DNA of 37,566 bases from Rickettsia typhi (GTDB lineage: Bacteria; Pseudomonadota; Alphaproteobacteria; Rickettsiales; Deianiraeaceae), in contig CAMDIK010000009.1 in the NCBI GenBank assembly GCA_945898725.1, forward strand, positions 1 through 37,566, in the 5' to 3' direction. This document shows, piece after piece, positions 1 to 7,648 of the stretch. The notes below the pieces were generated by a model. It ran no database searches, had not been told where the DNA came from, and worked only from the letters and a program-made list of their open reading frames with translations. Position 1 is the stretch's first letter. Each line of letters begins with the position of its first letter. The position numbers and the translations under genes were made by a program.

Positions 1-138
1 AGGCTTTAAACCATCGCGAACATCAGGAATAGCGCGCGAAACTATAACGCTCATCGCATACTCAAGATATGCACTTTGCATTTCTTTTTCAATGTAAACA
101 TCAACAACTCCTAGGTTTTTATCTAAATTATCTTGCAT
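1..138 (-). CDS. gyrA: DNA gyrase subunit A, N-terminal fragment (gene runs off the window)
   Basis: The first 46 codons are present, starting at an ATG at 138-136 and reading out of the left edge of the window. The fragment contains an [15 protein letters not shown] block followed by [12 protein letters not shown]. This is the conserved N-terminus of type IIA topoisomerase A subunits, just before the catalytic-tyrosine domain. The Y-A-M-S-V-I-V-x-R-A and P-D-V-R-D-G forms match GyrA better than ParC, which usually has Y-A-L-S and P-D-A-R. GyrA makes and reseals the double-strand break used for negative supercoiling together with GyrB. The gene lies 67 bp downstream of the MORN-repeat gene on the same strand and probably has its own promoter in that gap. 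Confidence 0.9.
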   Translation of the reverse strand, partial: MQDNLDKNLGVVDVYIEKEMQSAYLEYAMSVIVSRAIPDVRDGLKP

Positions 139-176
139 TACTTTACCAAAAAGTTCTACTAAACAAGAAATAATAA

Positions 177-205
177 ATTATAAGTGTCAAGTTGTTTGTT
201 TGAAA
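177..205 (-). promoter_or_regulatory. Candidate gyrA promoter
   Basis: On the minus strand there is a perfect TATAAT at 182-177, with a weak -35 (TTTCAA, 205-200) 17 bp upstream. This would give a leader of roughly 30 nt before the gyrA ATG at 138. A consensus TTGACA also occurs at 190-185, but the position 17 bp downstream of it is a poor -10 (CTTGTT), so its role is unclear. Confidence 0.4.
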
Positions 206-2068
206 CTAAGATACCATTATTCCACCCTGCTTTACCTGTGCGCGTGAATTATTTACAACGTCCCTCCAGCAAGATGCTTGATTTCTTGGTAAATGCTGTG
301 CGGTAAATTTTCCAAGCACCGGCGAAGGCTGTGAAACATTTTTCTCTTGCGCGCCATATTGCTTTATATCAGGATAGTGAGCACACTTCCCTTTTTTAAA
401 CACCAAACACTGCGTTGGTGACCCATCTACGGCAACAGATCTGCCTTTGTCATCATAAAGCTGCATACTTGCCGGAGCCTTGCCAACATAGCTCATTGAA
501 ATCTCTACCTCTGGGTGATTTTTAGAATATTCTCGCATTCTTGCAACCAATCTTTGTCCATCTGGTGTTGCCAAGCAATCTTGCCCATAACAGGGTCCAA
601 AATCAAACTTTATATCTTTTACATCTGATCTTTTGTCAAGCGTGTCAAAGTTTTTAATTATTGAATTAATTGCACCTATTGTGACGTCAATTTCTTTGCC
701 ATTTTGATCTTCTTTGTATAACATACCACTGCCGCCCATGCCATGGCACGGCAATGTCATAACAACGTGTGGAGAATTTTCTGCTCGATTTGGATAGCGT
801 TTTTCCATCATAATATCTGTACATTTTGCTATTTGCGCATCGCAATATTTAGAATCAATTTCCATAACACACACAGGTTCTTGGCACGCTTCTAAATTTC
901 CAACATACACACCCTTGCAAAATTCGCCTGTTACCGTTGCACCGCCAGAGGTTCGATACATTCCCACGCCATGCATTTCACCATCTTTCCAGCTACCTTT
1001 ATAGAAAAAACCATCTTTTGATTGATATTCACCCTCTCCGTGTTGTTTGTTATCTTTAAATACCCCGATATATACATCTCCGCCGCTGTAGGCATACCTA
1101 CCCTTGCCTTCAATTATACCATTTGCAATTTCCCCAGAGTACCTATCTCCATTAGGAAATGTTATATCTTTATGCACTGGTGGTGAAGGTGGTGGCATTA
1201 TTGGTTTGGTTGCTTGCACCTCTGGCAATTCCCCTATTTCTGTGGAAATTGGTGGCGGTATATCATATTCCTTGCGTATTTTTTCGGTAATTTCTTGTAT
1301 TGGCAAAGGGGAATATTTTTTATATTCCGGAACAGGTGCTGGATTTTCCATATTCTTATTATCTATTTCCATTTTAGCGAAAAGTGGCGATGAAAAGTTA
1401 TCAGCATTCTTTATATTTAAGTTCTTGGGCGGAGCTTTCTTGTTTAGCACATTGTAATCTAGAGGTAAATGCGCTGCATATTCTGGTTTATTTGTCAAAA
1501 ACTCCTTCCCTGTTGGCAATTTTGCAGACGTAGATTCAGGACTATTGGAATTAAAATTTAAAGGTGTAAATTCCTTCGCGCTTATATTATATAACGGCTT
1601 TGCGTCTGGTGAATTAGAAGATTTTACCAAATATTCTTGTGGTAATTCCGGTGAAAATGCCTCTAACTTTGGTAAATTTTCCGGATTTTGCACAACCGGT
1701 TCAGGTGAATTAATTATTCCGCTAGATTCATTCACAGCAAGCGGTGTATTTTGTGAACCTTGCGGGCTAATGCCATGTTTTTCGATATTTTTTTCACCAT
1801 TTTTTCCGATCATCAAAGACTTTCCGTCAGGAAATTTCACCACGCCGGACGTAAATAAACTTTTTTCCCAAACGCCGTTGTATCCCTCACCGCCGTGTAA
1901 TATCAAAACTCCACTACCCTCACGCTGCCCATTTGCCCATCCGCCGATATACGTGGCATATTTACTATTATTTTCATCAAAATAGTCTACAGTATAACGC
2001 TTTCCATCTATTGACACAAGAACCTCTTGCAACCCGGCAGTTAAATTTTTTTCCCCAAAACCTTCCAA
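206..2068 (-). CDS. MORN-repeat protein with Pro-rich linker and C-terminal domain resembling a clan-CD cysteine peptidase
   Basis: The product is 620 residues from a TTG at 2068. MORN-type repeats (Y-x-G-x-W/F-x-x-G-x-x-x-G-x-G) occur at about residues 40-90, where they are degenerate, and at about 305-390 as three good copies plus a partial one. They are separated by some 200 residues of low-complexity Pro/Ser/Asn sequence with recurring S-P-E motifs, probably disordered. Residues 400-560 have a hydrophobic strand ending in C-H-G-M-G-G (His442) and, 51 residues later, D-F-G-P-C-Y-G-Q (Cys493). That arrangement recalls the His-Gly and Cys dyad of clan CD peptidases (caspase/metacaspase/C80 types), but this assignment is inference. 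No signal peptide is visible. Start choice is open: the GTG at 2017 has AAGAGG a few bases upstream, whereas the TTG at 2068 sits only about 16 nt from the predicted transcription start. A role as a host-directed effector is possible but not shown. Confidence 0.8.
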   Translation of the reverse strand: MEGFGEKNLTAGLQEVLVSIDGKRYTVDYFDENNSKYATYIGGWANGQREGSGVLILHGGEGYNGVWEKSLFTSGVVKFPDGKSLMIGKNGEKNIEKHGISPQGSQNTPLAVNESSGIINSPEPVVQNPENLPKLEAFSPELPQEYLVKSSNSPDAKPLYNISAKEFTPLNFNSNSPESTSAKLPTGKEFLTNKPEYAAHLPLDYNVLNKKAPPKNLNIKNADNFSSPLFAKMEIDNKNMENPAPVPEYKKYSPLPIQEITEKIRKEYDIPPPISTEIGELPEVQATKPIMPPPSPPVHKDITFPNGDRYSGEIANGIIEGKGRYAYSGGDVYIGVFKDNKQHGEGEYQSKDGFFYKGSWKDGEMHGVGMYRTSGGATVTGEFCKGVYVGNLEACQEPVCVMEIDSKYCDAQIAKCTDIMMEKRYPNRAENSPHVVMTLPCHGMGGSGMLYKEDQNGKEIDVTIGAINSIIKNFDTLDKRSDVKDIKFDFGPCYGQDCLATPDGQRLVARMREYSKNHPEVEISMSYVGKAPASMQLYDDKGRSVAVDGSPTQCLVFKKGKCAHYPDIKQYGAQEKNVSQPSPVLGKFTAQHLPRNQASCWRDVVNNSRAQVKQGGIMVS

Positions 2069-2090
2069 GATAAAATATAATTACCCTTCA

Positions 2091-2118
2091 TTTATACAAC
2101 ATACTTTAGTTTTGTCAA
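2091..2118 (-). promoter_or_regulatory. Strong promoter of the MORN-repeat gene
   Basis: Minus strand TTGACA (2118-2113), 16-bp spacer, TATAAA (2096-2091). This is among the best consensus promoters in the window. Transcription would begin near 2084, so the mRNA leader is very short if the TTG at 2068 is used, and about 67 nt if the GTG at 2017 is used. Confidence 0.65.
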
Positions 2119-2139
2119 GATATTTTTTTTCGAAAAAAC

Positions 2140-2168
2140 TTGAATAAAAAAAATCATACTTTCATATA
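2140..2168 (+). promoter_or_regulatory. Candidate tmk-tgt promoter
   Basis: TTGAAT at 2140-2145, a 17-bp spacer, then CATATA at 2163-2168, 22 bp before the tmk ATG. It is divergent from the MORN-gene promoter. Confidence 0.45.
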
Positions 2169-2190
2169 GCTTTAGGTAAGAGAAAATATC

Positions 2191-2814
2191 ATGTTCGTTA
2201 CAATAGAAGGTATTGATGGCTCGGGGAAAACTTCACAGGTGGTAAGATTTGGGGAGTATTTAACCCGTCAGAAAATTCCAAATATTACCACATCAGAGCC
2301 AAGATGCGGCGGATATATACCCTGGACATCGAAAATATTGGATATTATTATCAATGAAGACCTGGACGCGGGCACTCAAATTTTATTAATTAATGCCGCG
2401 CGCAGGGAGCATATAGAAAAAGTTATAAGACCTGCGATCTTATCAGGAAAAATCGTAATTTGTGACAGATTTATTGACTCAAGCATTGCCTATCAGGGTG
2501 CCGGTTTTGGTTATAATATTGAAAATATTATCAGCCTTCACGAAACATTGCAAGAAAACTACCTTCCAAATATAACATATTTAATTGATCTTCCCTTGGA
2601 AATTGCGCAAAAAAGAATGGAAAATCGCGGAAATAAAAGCAAATTTGATGCTATGCCGGAAGATTTTTTCAATAGAGTAAGGCAATCTTTTTTAAAAAGT
2701 GCAGAAGGTGGCTCAAGATTTCACATAATAAACGGTAATCAGTCAGAAGACGAGGTTTTTCAAGACATAATAACAGATTTTTTTCAGCGTAATAATTACA
2801 AGAATGCCATTTGA
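2191..2814 (+). CDS. tmk: Thymidylate kinase
   Basis: The 207-residue protein phosphorylates dTMP to dTDP in the cytoplasm. The N-terminus carries the P-loop G-I-D-G-S-G-K-T (residues 7-14). The family D-R motif follows as D-R-F-I-D-S-S-I-A-Y-Q-G near residue 90, and the lid region R-M-E-N-R-G near 150. Length is normal for TMK. The family T-R-E-P-G-G-T loop is altered here to T-S-E-P-R-C-G-G-Y, so the arginine sits two residues further on. The ATG at 2191 follows a GGTAAGAG stretch that can serve as a ribosome binding site. The last 11 bp overlap the start of tgt, suggesting one transcript. Confidence 0.95.
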   Translation: MFVTIEGIDGSGKTSQVVRFGEYLTRQKIPNITTSEPRCGGYIPWTSKILDIIINEDLDAGTQILLINAARREHIEKVIRPAILSGKIVICDRFIDSSIAYQGAGFGYNIENIISLHETLQENYLPNITYLIDLPLEIAQKRMENRGNKSKFDAMPEDFFNRVRQSFLKSAEGGSRFHIINGNQSEDEVFQDIITDFFQRNNYKNAI

Positions 2815-3907
2815 ATTTAAAGTAAATCACACACATAATAAAGCGCGGGTTGGGGTTTTAAAACTTGCCCACGGAGAAGTTCGCACGCCTGCTTTTATGC
2901 CGGTTGGAACATGTGGAACGGTAAAAGGGCTTACAAATGAGATGATAAAAAGCACAGATGCCGACATTATTTTGGGAAATACTTACCATCTAATGCTGCG
3001 CCCGGGTGAGGAAAAAATAGCGCAATTTGGCGGGCTTCACAAATTTATGAATTGGAATAAGCCAATTTTAACTGATTCCGGCGGATTTCAAGTGATGTCT
3101 CTTTCGGGAATTCGAAAAATAACGGAAGAAGGGGTGATGTTTCGCTCGCATATTGATGGGGCAAAGCACTTTCTTTCCCCGGAAAGATCAATGGATATTC
3201 AATATAAAATAGGTAGTAATATCACTATGATTTTCGATGAATGCACCGATTTCCCCATTACCCATAAAAAAGCAAAACAATCAATGGAATTATCGCTTCG
3301 CTGGGCGAAAAGATCACAGGAAGCCTACATTTCCCGCGAAGGATATGGGCTTTTTGGAATTGTGCAGGGCAGTATTTACGAAGATCTGCGCGAAATTTCA
3401 GCAAAATCTCTGGTGGATATGAATTTTGACGGGTATGCAGTGGGTGGGCTTACCAAAACGCAAGATGATATGCTAAAAGTTGTAGACCTAACCGTGCAAT
3501 ATCTTCCATTTGAAAAACCGCGATATGTTATGGGAATTGGCAAGCCAGATGATATAATTAAAGCAGTTTTCAGGGGTGCGGACATGTTTGATTGTGTTTT
3601 GCCAAGCAGGGCTGCAAGGCACGGTTTAGCCTATACCAGGACTGGTGAAATTCGTATAAAAAATGCGCAATATCTTGATATGCACACAACCTCGCTAGAT
3701 CAACATTGCGGGTGCTATACGTGCAAAAACCACAATCTTGCCTATCTTCATCATCTTTATAAATCACACGAAATTTTATATGCCACCCTTATGACGCTGC
3801 ATAATATTACATTCTATCAAGATTTAATGAAAGCGATTAGAGGTAAGATTATTGCCGGCAAATTCAGTGAAAACCTAACCGTGCAAGATGTTTTTTCCAA
3901 TGATTAA
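2804..3907 (+). CDS. tgt: Queuine tRNA-ribosyltransferase
   Basis: The 367-residue TIM-barrel enzyme exchanges guanine-34 for preQ1 or queuine in GUN-anticodon tRNAs. Visible motifs are D-S-G-G-F-Q-V near residue 90, G-I-V-Q-G near 185, the D-M-F-D-C-V-L-P-S-R block with the nucleophile Asp at about 263, and the zinc site C-G-C-Y-T-C followed by a histidine in T-L-H-N near the C-terminus. It overlaps tmk by 11 bp and the convergent xseB by 4 bp. No queuosine-synthesis gene is in the window, so the source of the base cannot be inferred here. Confidence 0.96.
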   Translation: MPFEFKVNHTHNKARVGVLKLAHGEVRTPAFMPVGTCGTVKGLTNEMIKSTDADIILGNTYHLMLRPGEEKIAQFGGLHKFMNWNKPILTDSGGFQVMSLSGIRKITEEGVMFRSHIDGAKHFLSPERSMDIQYKIGSNITMIFDECTDFPITHKKAKQSMELSLRWAKRSQEAYISREGYGLFGIVQGSIYEDLREISAKSLVDMNFDGYAVGGLTKTQDDMLKVVDLTVQYLPFEKPRYVMGIGKPDDIIKAVFRGADMFDCVLPSRAARHGLAYTRTGEIRIKNAQYLDMHTTSLDQHCGCYTCKNHNLAYLHHLYKSHEILYATLMTLHNITFYQDLMKAIRGKIIAGKFSENLTVQDVFSND

Positions 3908-4116
3908 TCTTCGCTATTGCCGGCTGATTCATTTACAGCTTTTATTTTCATTTTTGTTTCTTCAAGAAAATTTTCACAAAACTTCTTAAGTTTTACAGAT
4001 TCTTCATACAGCGTGACAGATTCTGCCAAAGATTTCTCACCCGCTTCCAGTTCATTGGCAATTTGCACCAGCCTTTCAAATGCATCTTCAAATGTTAATT
4101 TTTTTTCACTTGCCAT
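3904..4116 (-). CDS. xseB: Exodeoxyribonuclease VII small subunit
   Basis: The 70-residue, largely helical protein has the XseB pattern: T-F-E-D-A-F-E-R-L near the N-terminus, then L-E-A-G-E-K-S-L-A-E-S-V-x-L-Y-E-E. The small subunit associates with XseA to form the single-strand nuclease; xseA is not in the window. The ATG at 4116 has AGGGAA about 7 nt upstream. Its 3' end overlaps the 3' end of tgt on the other strand by 4 bp. The gene is monocistronic as far as can be seen. Confidence 0.92.
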   Translation of the reverse strand: MASEKKLTFEDAFERLVQIANELEAGEKSLAESVTLYEESVKLKKFCENFLEETKMKIKAVNESAGNSED

Positions 4117-4138
4117 AAAATTTCCCTATATATTATGG

Positions 4139-4166
4139 GTAATAAATATTCAAATTTATAAGTCAA
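4139..4166 (-). promoter_or_regulatory. Candidate xseB promoter
   Basis: Minus strand TTGACT (4166-4161), 16-bp spacer, TATTAC (4144-4139). The predicted start is near 4132, which leaves room for the AGGGAA ribosome binding site before the ATG at 4116. Confidence 0.5.
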
Positions 4167-4173
4167 GAAACTA

Positions 4174-4201
4174 TTGACAAATAATTTTTCTGCTATACTA
4201 A
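4174..4201 (+). promoter_or_regulatory. Candidate ybaB-atpB promoter
   Basis: A perfect TTGACA at 4174-4179 is followed by TATACT (4194-4199, 14-bp spacer) or TACTAA (4196-4201, 16-bp spacer). Initiation would fall at about 4206-4210. This rules against translation from the upstream TTG at 4205 and supports the ATG at 4226 for ybaB. Confidence 0.5.
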
Positions 4202-4225
4202 AGCTTGAGTGTGTATAAAGTATTT

Positions 4226-4531
4226 ATGTTTGACAAAATACAACAGATTAATAAAGCCAGAAAAATGGCAAAGGAAATGGAGGAAAAAATGGCAAAAACA
4301 CCTTGCAACACCGAGCATGGATGCGTTGCGCTGGAAGCAAATCTGGCAGAGGTTGTAAAGGTGCAAGTTTCTCTGGAATTTAACCAAGATAATGCTGAAA
4401 AAATTAAAAATGACATGATAAAAGCGATGAATAAATATCTAAAAACCGCCGAGGACGGAAAGAGGAAAATTATGACCGAAAGTATGGGTGGTATGAGTGA
4501 AATGATGAAGATGTTTGGTGGTCAAAAATAA
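4226..4531 (+). CDS. ybaB: YbaB/EbfC-family nucleoid-associated DNA-binding protein
   Basis: The 101-residue product begins M-F-D-K-I-Q-Q-I-N-K-A-R-K-M-A-K-E-M-E-E and ends in G-G-M-S-E-M-M-K-M-F-G-G. This is the typical YbaB layout: a charged first helix, a beta core, a second helix and a Met/Gly-rich tail. Family members are small dimers that bind DNA and affect nucleoid organisation. The family is often next to dnaX-recR, but here it is followed after 4 bp by atpB. The ATG at 4226 was preferred over an in-frame TTG at 4205, which probably lies upstream of or at the transcription start. Confidence 0.9.
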   Translation: MFDKIQQINKARKMAKEMEEKMAKTPCNTEHGCVALEANLAEVVKVQVSLEFNQDNAEKIKNDMIKAMNKYLKTAEDGKRKIMTESMGGMSEMMKMFGGQK

Positions 4532-4535
4532 GAAT

Positions 4536-5267
4536 ATGAGCGAGGCACAATTAAATCCAATGCATCACCTTGAAATACACAAGTATTTTGAGGTAAAACT
4601 CTTTGGATTGGATATAAGTTTCACAAATTCATCCCTAATGATGATTGGGGTTTCGTTATTTTTATGTTTATTTTTCTGGATCTCACTTCGCAAGACTTCA
4701 ATAAATCCATCAAAAATACAATACATTGCAGAACTTTTATACAGCTTTGGTGACAAAATATCCACCGCATCCATAGGTGAAAACAGCGAAAAGTTTAGCC
4801 CATTTATTGTATCTTTGCTGTGCTATATAGGGTTGTTAAATTTTTTAGGAATTTTCCTATTCTCCCCGGCAAGCCATATTTCCATTACAATTCCGATGGG
4901 AATGATAACCTGCTTCACCTGCGTAATTATATCAATAAAGATGCATAAATTCAACTTTTTTAGCATTTTTATACCACCTGGGGTGCCATTACTAATCAAA
5001 CCCCTGATGTTTTTTATTGAATTTTGCTCATATATTTCAAGACCTTTCAGTTTAGGATTAAGACTTGCGGCAAACATAATAGCAGGGCACGTTTTGCTTG
5101 CAGTTATTGGAAGTTTTGTAATTGGAATGAAGTTTTTCGGCTTTATCCCGCTAATAGTTGTAGTCACAATGGCGATGTTTGAGTGTCTAGTTGGGCTGTT
5201 GCAAGCTTATATATTTAGCTCGCTTTCGGCGGCGTACATTGGCGAAGCAAAGAATCAAAATCACTAA
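4536..5267 (+). CDS. atpB: F1Fo ATP synthase subunit a
   Basis: The 243-residue polytopic membrane protein forms the proton half-channels against the c-ring. The essential arginine is in G-L-R-L-A-A-N-I-I-A-G-H (Arg176), and the C-terminal Q-A-Y-I-F-S-S-L-S-A-A-Y-I-G block is standard. N-terminal H-H-L-E-I-H-K-Y-F and N-S-S-L-M-M are also typical of the alphaproteobacterial form. The ATG at 4536 is used; a TTG at 4515 in frame lies inside ybaB. Usual partners atpE/atpF do not follow. Instead the gene runs 53 bp into the 3' end of a convergent glycosyltransferase gene. Confidence 0.96.
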   Translation: MSEAQLNPMHHLEIHKYFEVKLFGLDISFTNSSLMMIGVSLFLCLFFWISLRKTSINPSKIQYIAELLYSFGDKISTASIGENSEKFSPFIVSLLCYIGLLNFLGIFLFSPASHISITIPMGMITCFTCVIISIKMHKFNFFSIFIPPGVPLLIKPLMFFIEFCSYISRPFSLGLRLAANIIAGHVLLAVIGSFVIGMKFFGFIPLIVVVTMAMFECLVGLLQAYIFSSLSAAYIGEAKNQNH

Positions 5268-6267
5268 TCCAGTGCGAAATATCGTAACTTTCTGCAACCT
5301 TATGACCATTCTTTACAATTTCTTCACGCTGTTCTTTGGGCAGATTCAGCGCAAATTCCAATGAATTTACAATCGCGCCAATGGTAAAATCTTCAGCAAT
5401 AATGGCGGAATTTTTCACTCTGGCGGAAATTTCACATGGGCCATTACAAGGTGTTGAAATAACCAAAACCCCAGATGCCATCGCCTCAAGCATGGTTAGG
5501 CAAAATGTTTCGCTGCGTGAGGTAATGCAAAGCAAGTCAATATTTTGTAAAAAATGCCGCACATCTTCAACCCAGCCAAGAAAATCAACGCCGCCCAAGT
5601 CACTTTTTGTAAAAGATAGCGCACGATCTTTATTCCCCCCGGCAATTTTTACTGAAAAATTACCCCGCCGCCCGCGTAATTCTGAAATTGCACTCAAAAA
5701 TAAGTCCAGCCCTTTTATTTCGTCAAATCTGCCAATCCACCCGATTCGCAGTTCATTGTTTTCCTTAAAATTATAAGAATATCGCGATAAATTTATAAAA
5801 TTTGGCAATAAAACCACCCTTTCTGTTGGTAAAATATTCAATTCCCACAGGCGTTTTTGCGCGGCAGAGTTCAAGCACGCAACATAGTCAATTTTTGCAA
5901 TATTTTTATCAGAAAACTGGGCATGCTGAATGTAGATCAAAACCGGCGCGCGGAGCATGAAAATTTTTGCCAAAAGTGCCATGGCTAAAGCCCTTTTCCC
6001 ATGTAAAATAACGTGAGTAATGCGATGTTTTTTTATAGTTTTTAACACACGCAAGGCGGCAAATATGTCATATTGACTGCGCGCGTTAATTGGAAAAAGT
6101 TGCTGAAAATTACCATATTTCTGCAATATTTTTGCATCTTTGTGCAAAATTATATGGGAATTATATCCACAATTTCCCAGCTCCACATGATAATCACATG
6201 CCATTTTCTCAAGCCCGCCAAGCCCTTTTGACAGCATAATGTGTAGTATTTGGCTATTTTTCTGCAT
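5215..6267 (-). CDS. GT4-family glycosyltransferase (GT-B fold)
   Basis: The protein has 350 residues. The N-terminal half opens with H-I-M-L-S-K-G-L-G-G-L-E-K-M, the glycine-rich acceptor loop of GT4 enzymes. The C-terminal half has I-G-W-I-G-R-F-D-E-I-K-G-L-D-L-F near residue 175. The E-x7-E donor-binding motif S-E-T-F-C-L-T-M-L-E-A-M-A-S-G follows near 255-270. Such enzymes transfer sugars from nucleotide donors, commonly in LPS-core or glycolipid assembly; the substrate cannot be read from sequence. The start overlaps the end of the upstream zf-CHCC gene by 14 bp, so they are probably co-translated. The 3' end overlaps atpB by 53 bp on the opposite strand. Confidence 0.88.
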   Translation of the reverse strand: MQKNSQILHIMLSKGLGGLEKMACDYHVELGNCGYNSHIILHKDAKILQKYGNFQQLFPINARSQYDIFAALRVLKTIKKHRITHVILHGKRALAMALLAKIFMLRAPVLIYIQHAQFSDKNIAKIDYVACLNSAAQKRLWELNILPTERVVLLPNFINLSRYSYNFKENNELRIGWIGRFDEIKGLDLFLSAISELRGRRGNFSVKIAGGNKDRALSFTKSDLGGVDFLGWVEDVRHFLQNIDLLCITSRSETFCLTMLEAMASGVLVISTPCNGPCEISARVKNSAIIAEDFTIGAIVNSLEFALNLPKEQREEIVKNGHKVAESYDISHWISDFDSLLRQCTPPKAS

Positions 6268-6451
6268 CAGATAGCAAAATTACCCTGCCACAATAAGAGC
6301 ATTTTACGGAATCTTCACCGGGCTTAACTTTTATATAAACACCCGGGTGCCCGGCGGAATCTTCACCGGAACAAAATACCTTTTCGCCTGCAAATATTGT
6401 AGTTTTTCGACCATATTTCTCAATAATTTTAAATATTTTGGTATCAGTCAT
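6254..6451 (-). CDS. zf-CHCC zinc-finger domain protein (NDUFS6-like)
   Basis: This 65-residue protein carries the C-H-C-C zinc pattern: Cys27 in V-F-C-S-G, His35 in G-H-P-G-V-Y-I, then Cys51 and Cys54 in K-C-S-Y-C-G-R. This is the zf-CHCC family, related to the mitochondrial complex I accessory subunit NDUFS6 and widespread in alphaproteobacteria. It may be a complex I accessory factor, which would fit nuoD and nuoJ elsewhere in the window, but its role here is inferred. It overlaps the following glycosyltransferase gene by 14 bp. Confidence 0.85.
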   Translation of the reverse strand: MTDTKIFKIIEKYGRKTTIFAGEKVFCSGEDSAGHPGVYIKVKPGEDSVKCSYCGRVILLSDAEK

Positions 6452-6571
6452 ATGCTTAAATTCCCCATAATCAATGTTGATTTTAAATCAAGAAAATTTA
6501 CTTGCAAGAATTAAGTAAAAGATTATTTGATTTTTATTTCACAGTATGTACAGTTGAGTTGGAATTTTACT

Positions 6572-7648
6572 ATGTGTGAATTAATGTCTGCAAAAAAAAT
6601 TGTCATAGCGATAGATGCAATGGGTGGGGATAAAATCCCAAATGTTCCAATTGAAGGGATTAAATTATTCTGTAAAAAATACGGCGAAAATGGCGTATTC
6701 TTTAAGGTTTTTGGAGATGAAAAAATATTATCCCGTAGCCTCATGGGACTTAATAAGTCTGTATATGAAATAATTCACAGCGAATCTGCAATATCATCAG
6801 ACGAAAAACCATCGATCGCCATTAGAAAAAGTAAGGGAACAAGCATGAGAATGGCAATTGAGGCGGTGGCATCTGGGGTGGCAGATGCTTCGATTTCAGG
6901 CGGAAATACTGGTGCATTGATGGCGCTATCAAAGCTAATTCTAAAAACTACAGAGGGTATAAATCGCCCAGCAATTTGCGCGCTAATGCCAACAAAAAAA
7001 GGGAAATGCGTTCTGCTGGACATGGGTGCAAATATTGAAGTATCAGCAAGAAATCTGCTGGAATTTGCCATTATGGGTAGTGCTTTTGCCGAAGTTGTTC
7101 TGAAAAAACGCAATCCAAAAATCGCTTTGCTAAACATCGGTTCAGAGGAAATGAAGGGGCATGATTATATTCACGAAGCGGCGGAATTAATCAGAAATAG
7201 CCACATTGCGGATCAATTTCACGGATATATCGAGCCGGATAAGATATATGCGGGCGATATTGACGTAATTGCAACAGACGGTTTTACCGGAAATGTTGTA
7301 ATAAAATCAGCAGAGGGGTTGGGGAAGCTAATTAAAAGCCTACTAAAAGATGCATTTTCTTCGAATATAGTTTCAATGCTGGGGTATGGAATTAGCTCAT
7401 TTTCGCTAAATAATACAATGCAAATTATGGACCCAAATAACTATAACGGCGGAATGTTTATAGGTTTGAATGGGGTTTCGCTGAAAAGTCACGGCGGGGC
7501 GGATAAATTTGGATTTTGCAATGCCATTGGGCATGCCGTCTCTATTGTAAAAAATGATATGAATAAGAAAATTACAGCCAGAATGATTAAGAATATCGAT
7601 ACCAGCCTGCCACCTAGCGAAGAGGTGGAATCACTTTCCGCAGAATGA
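6572..7648 (+). CDS. plsX: Phosphate acyltransferase PlsX
   Basis: The 358-residue peripheral membrane enzyme makes acyl-phosphate from acyl-ACP for phosphatidic-acid synthesis. It has the PlsX N-terminus I-A-I-D-A-M-G-G-D, the S-G-G-N-T-G-A-L-M stretch near residue 110, L-L-N-I-G-S-E-E-x-K-G near 185 and T-D-G-F-T-G-N-V near 225. The start is the ATG at 6572; an ATG four codons later at 6584 is equally acceptable. plsX is normally followed by fabH. Here it meets the convergent znuA-like gene with an 18-bp overlap. A TTGCAA at 6502 may act as a -35, but the -10 is poor. Confidence 0.95.
   Translation: MCELMSAKKIVIAIDAMGGDKIPNVPIEGIKLFCKKYGENGVFFKVFGDEKILSRSLMGLNKSVYEIIHSESAISSDEKPSIAIRKSKGTSMRMAIEAVASGVADASISGGNTGALMALSKLILKTTEGINRPAICALMPTKKGKCVLLDMGANIEVSARNLLEFAIMGSAFAEVVLKKRNPKIALLNIGSEEMKGHDYIHEAAELIRNSHIADQFHGYIEPDKIYAGDIDVIATDGFTGNVVIKSAEGLGKLIKSLLKDAFSSNIVSMLGYGISSFSLNNTMQIMDPNNYNGGMFIGLNGVSLKSHGGADKFGFCNAIGHAVSIVKNDMNKKITARMIKNIDTSLPPSEEVESLSAE

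Noticed and set aside
931..1985. Several open frames of 60-146 codons opposite the MORN gene.
   Set aside because: They are shadows of a long coding frame, with no domain or start context.
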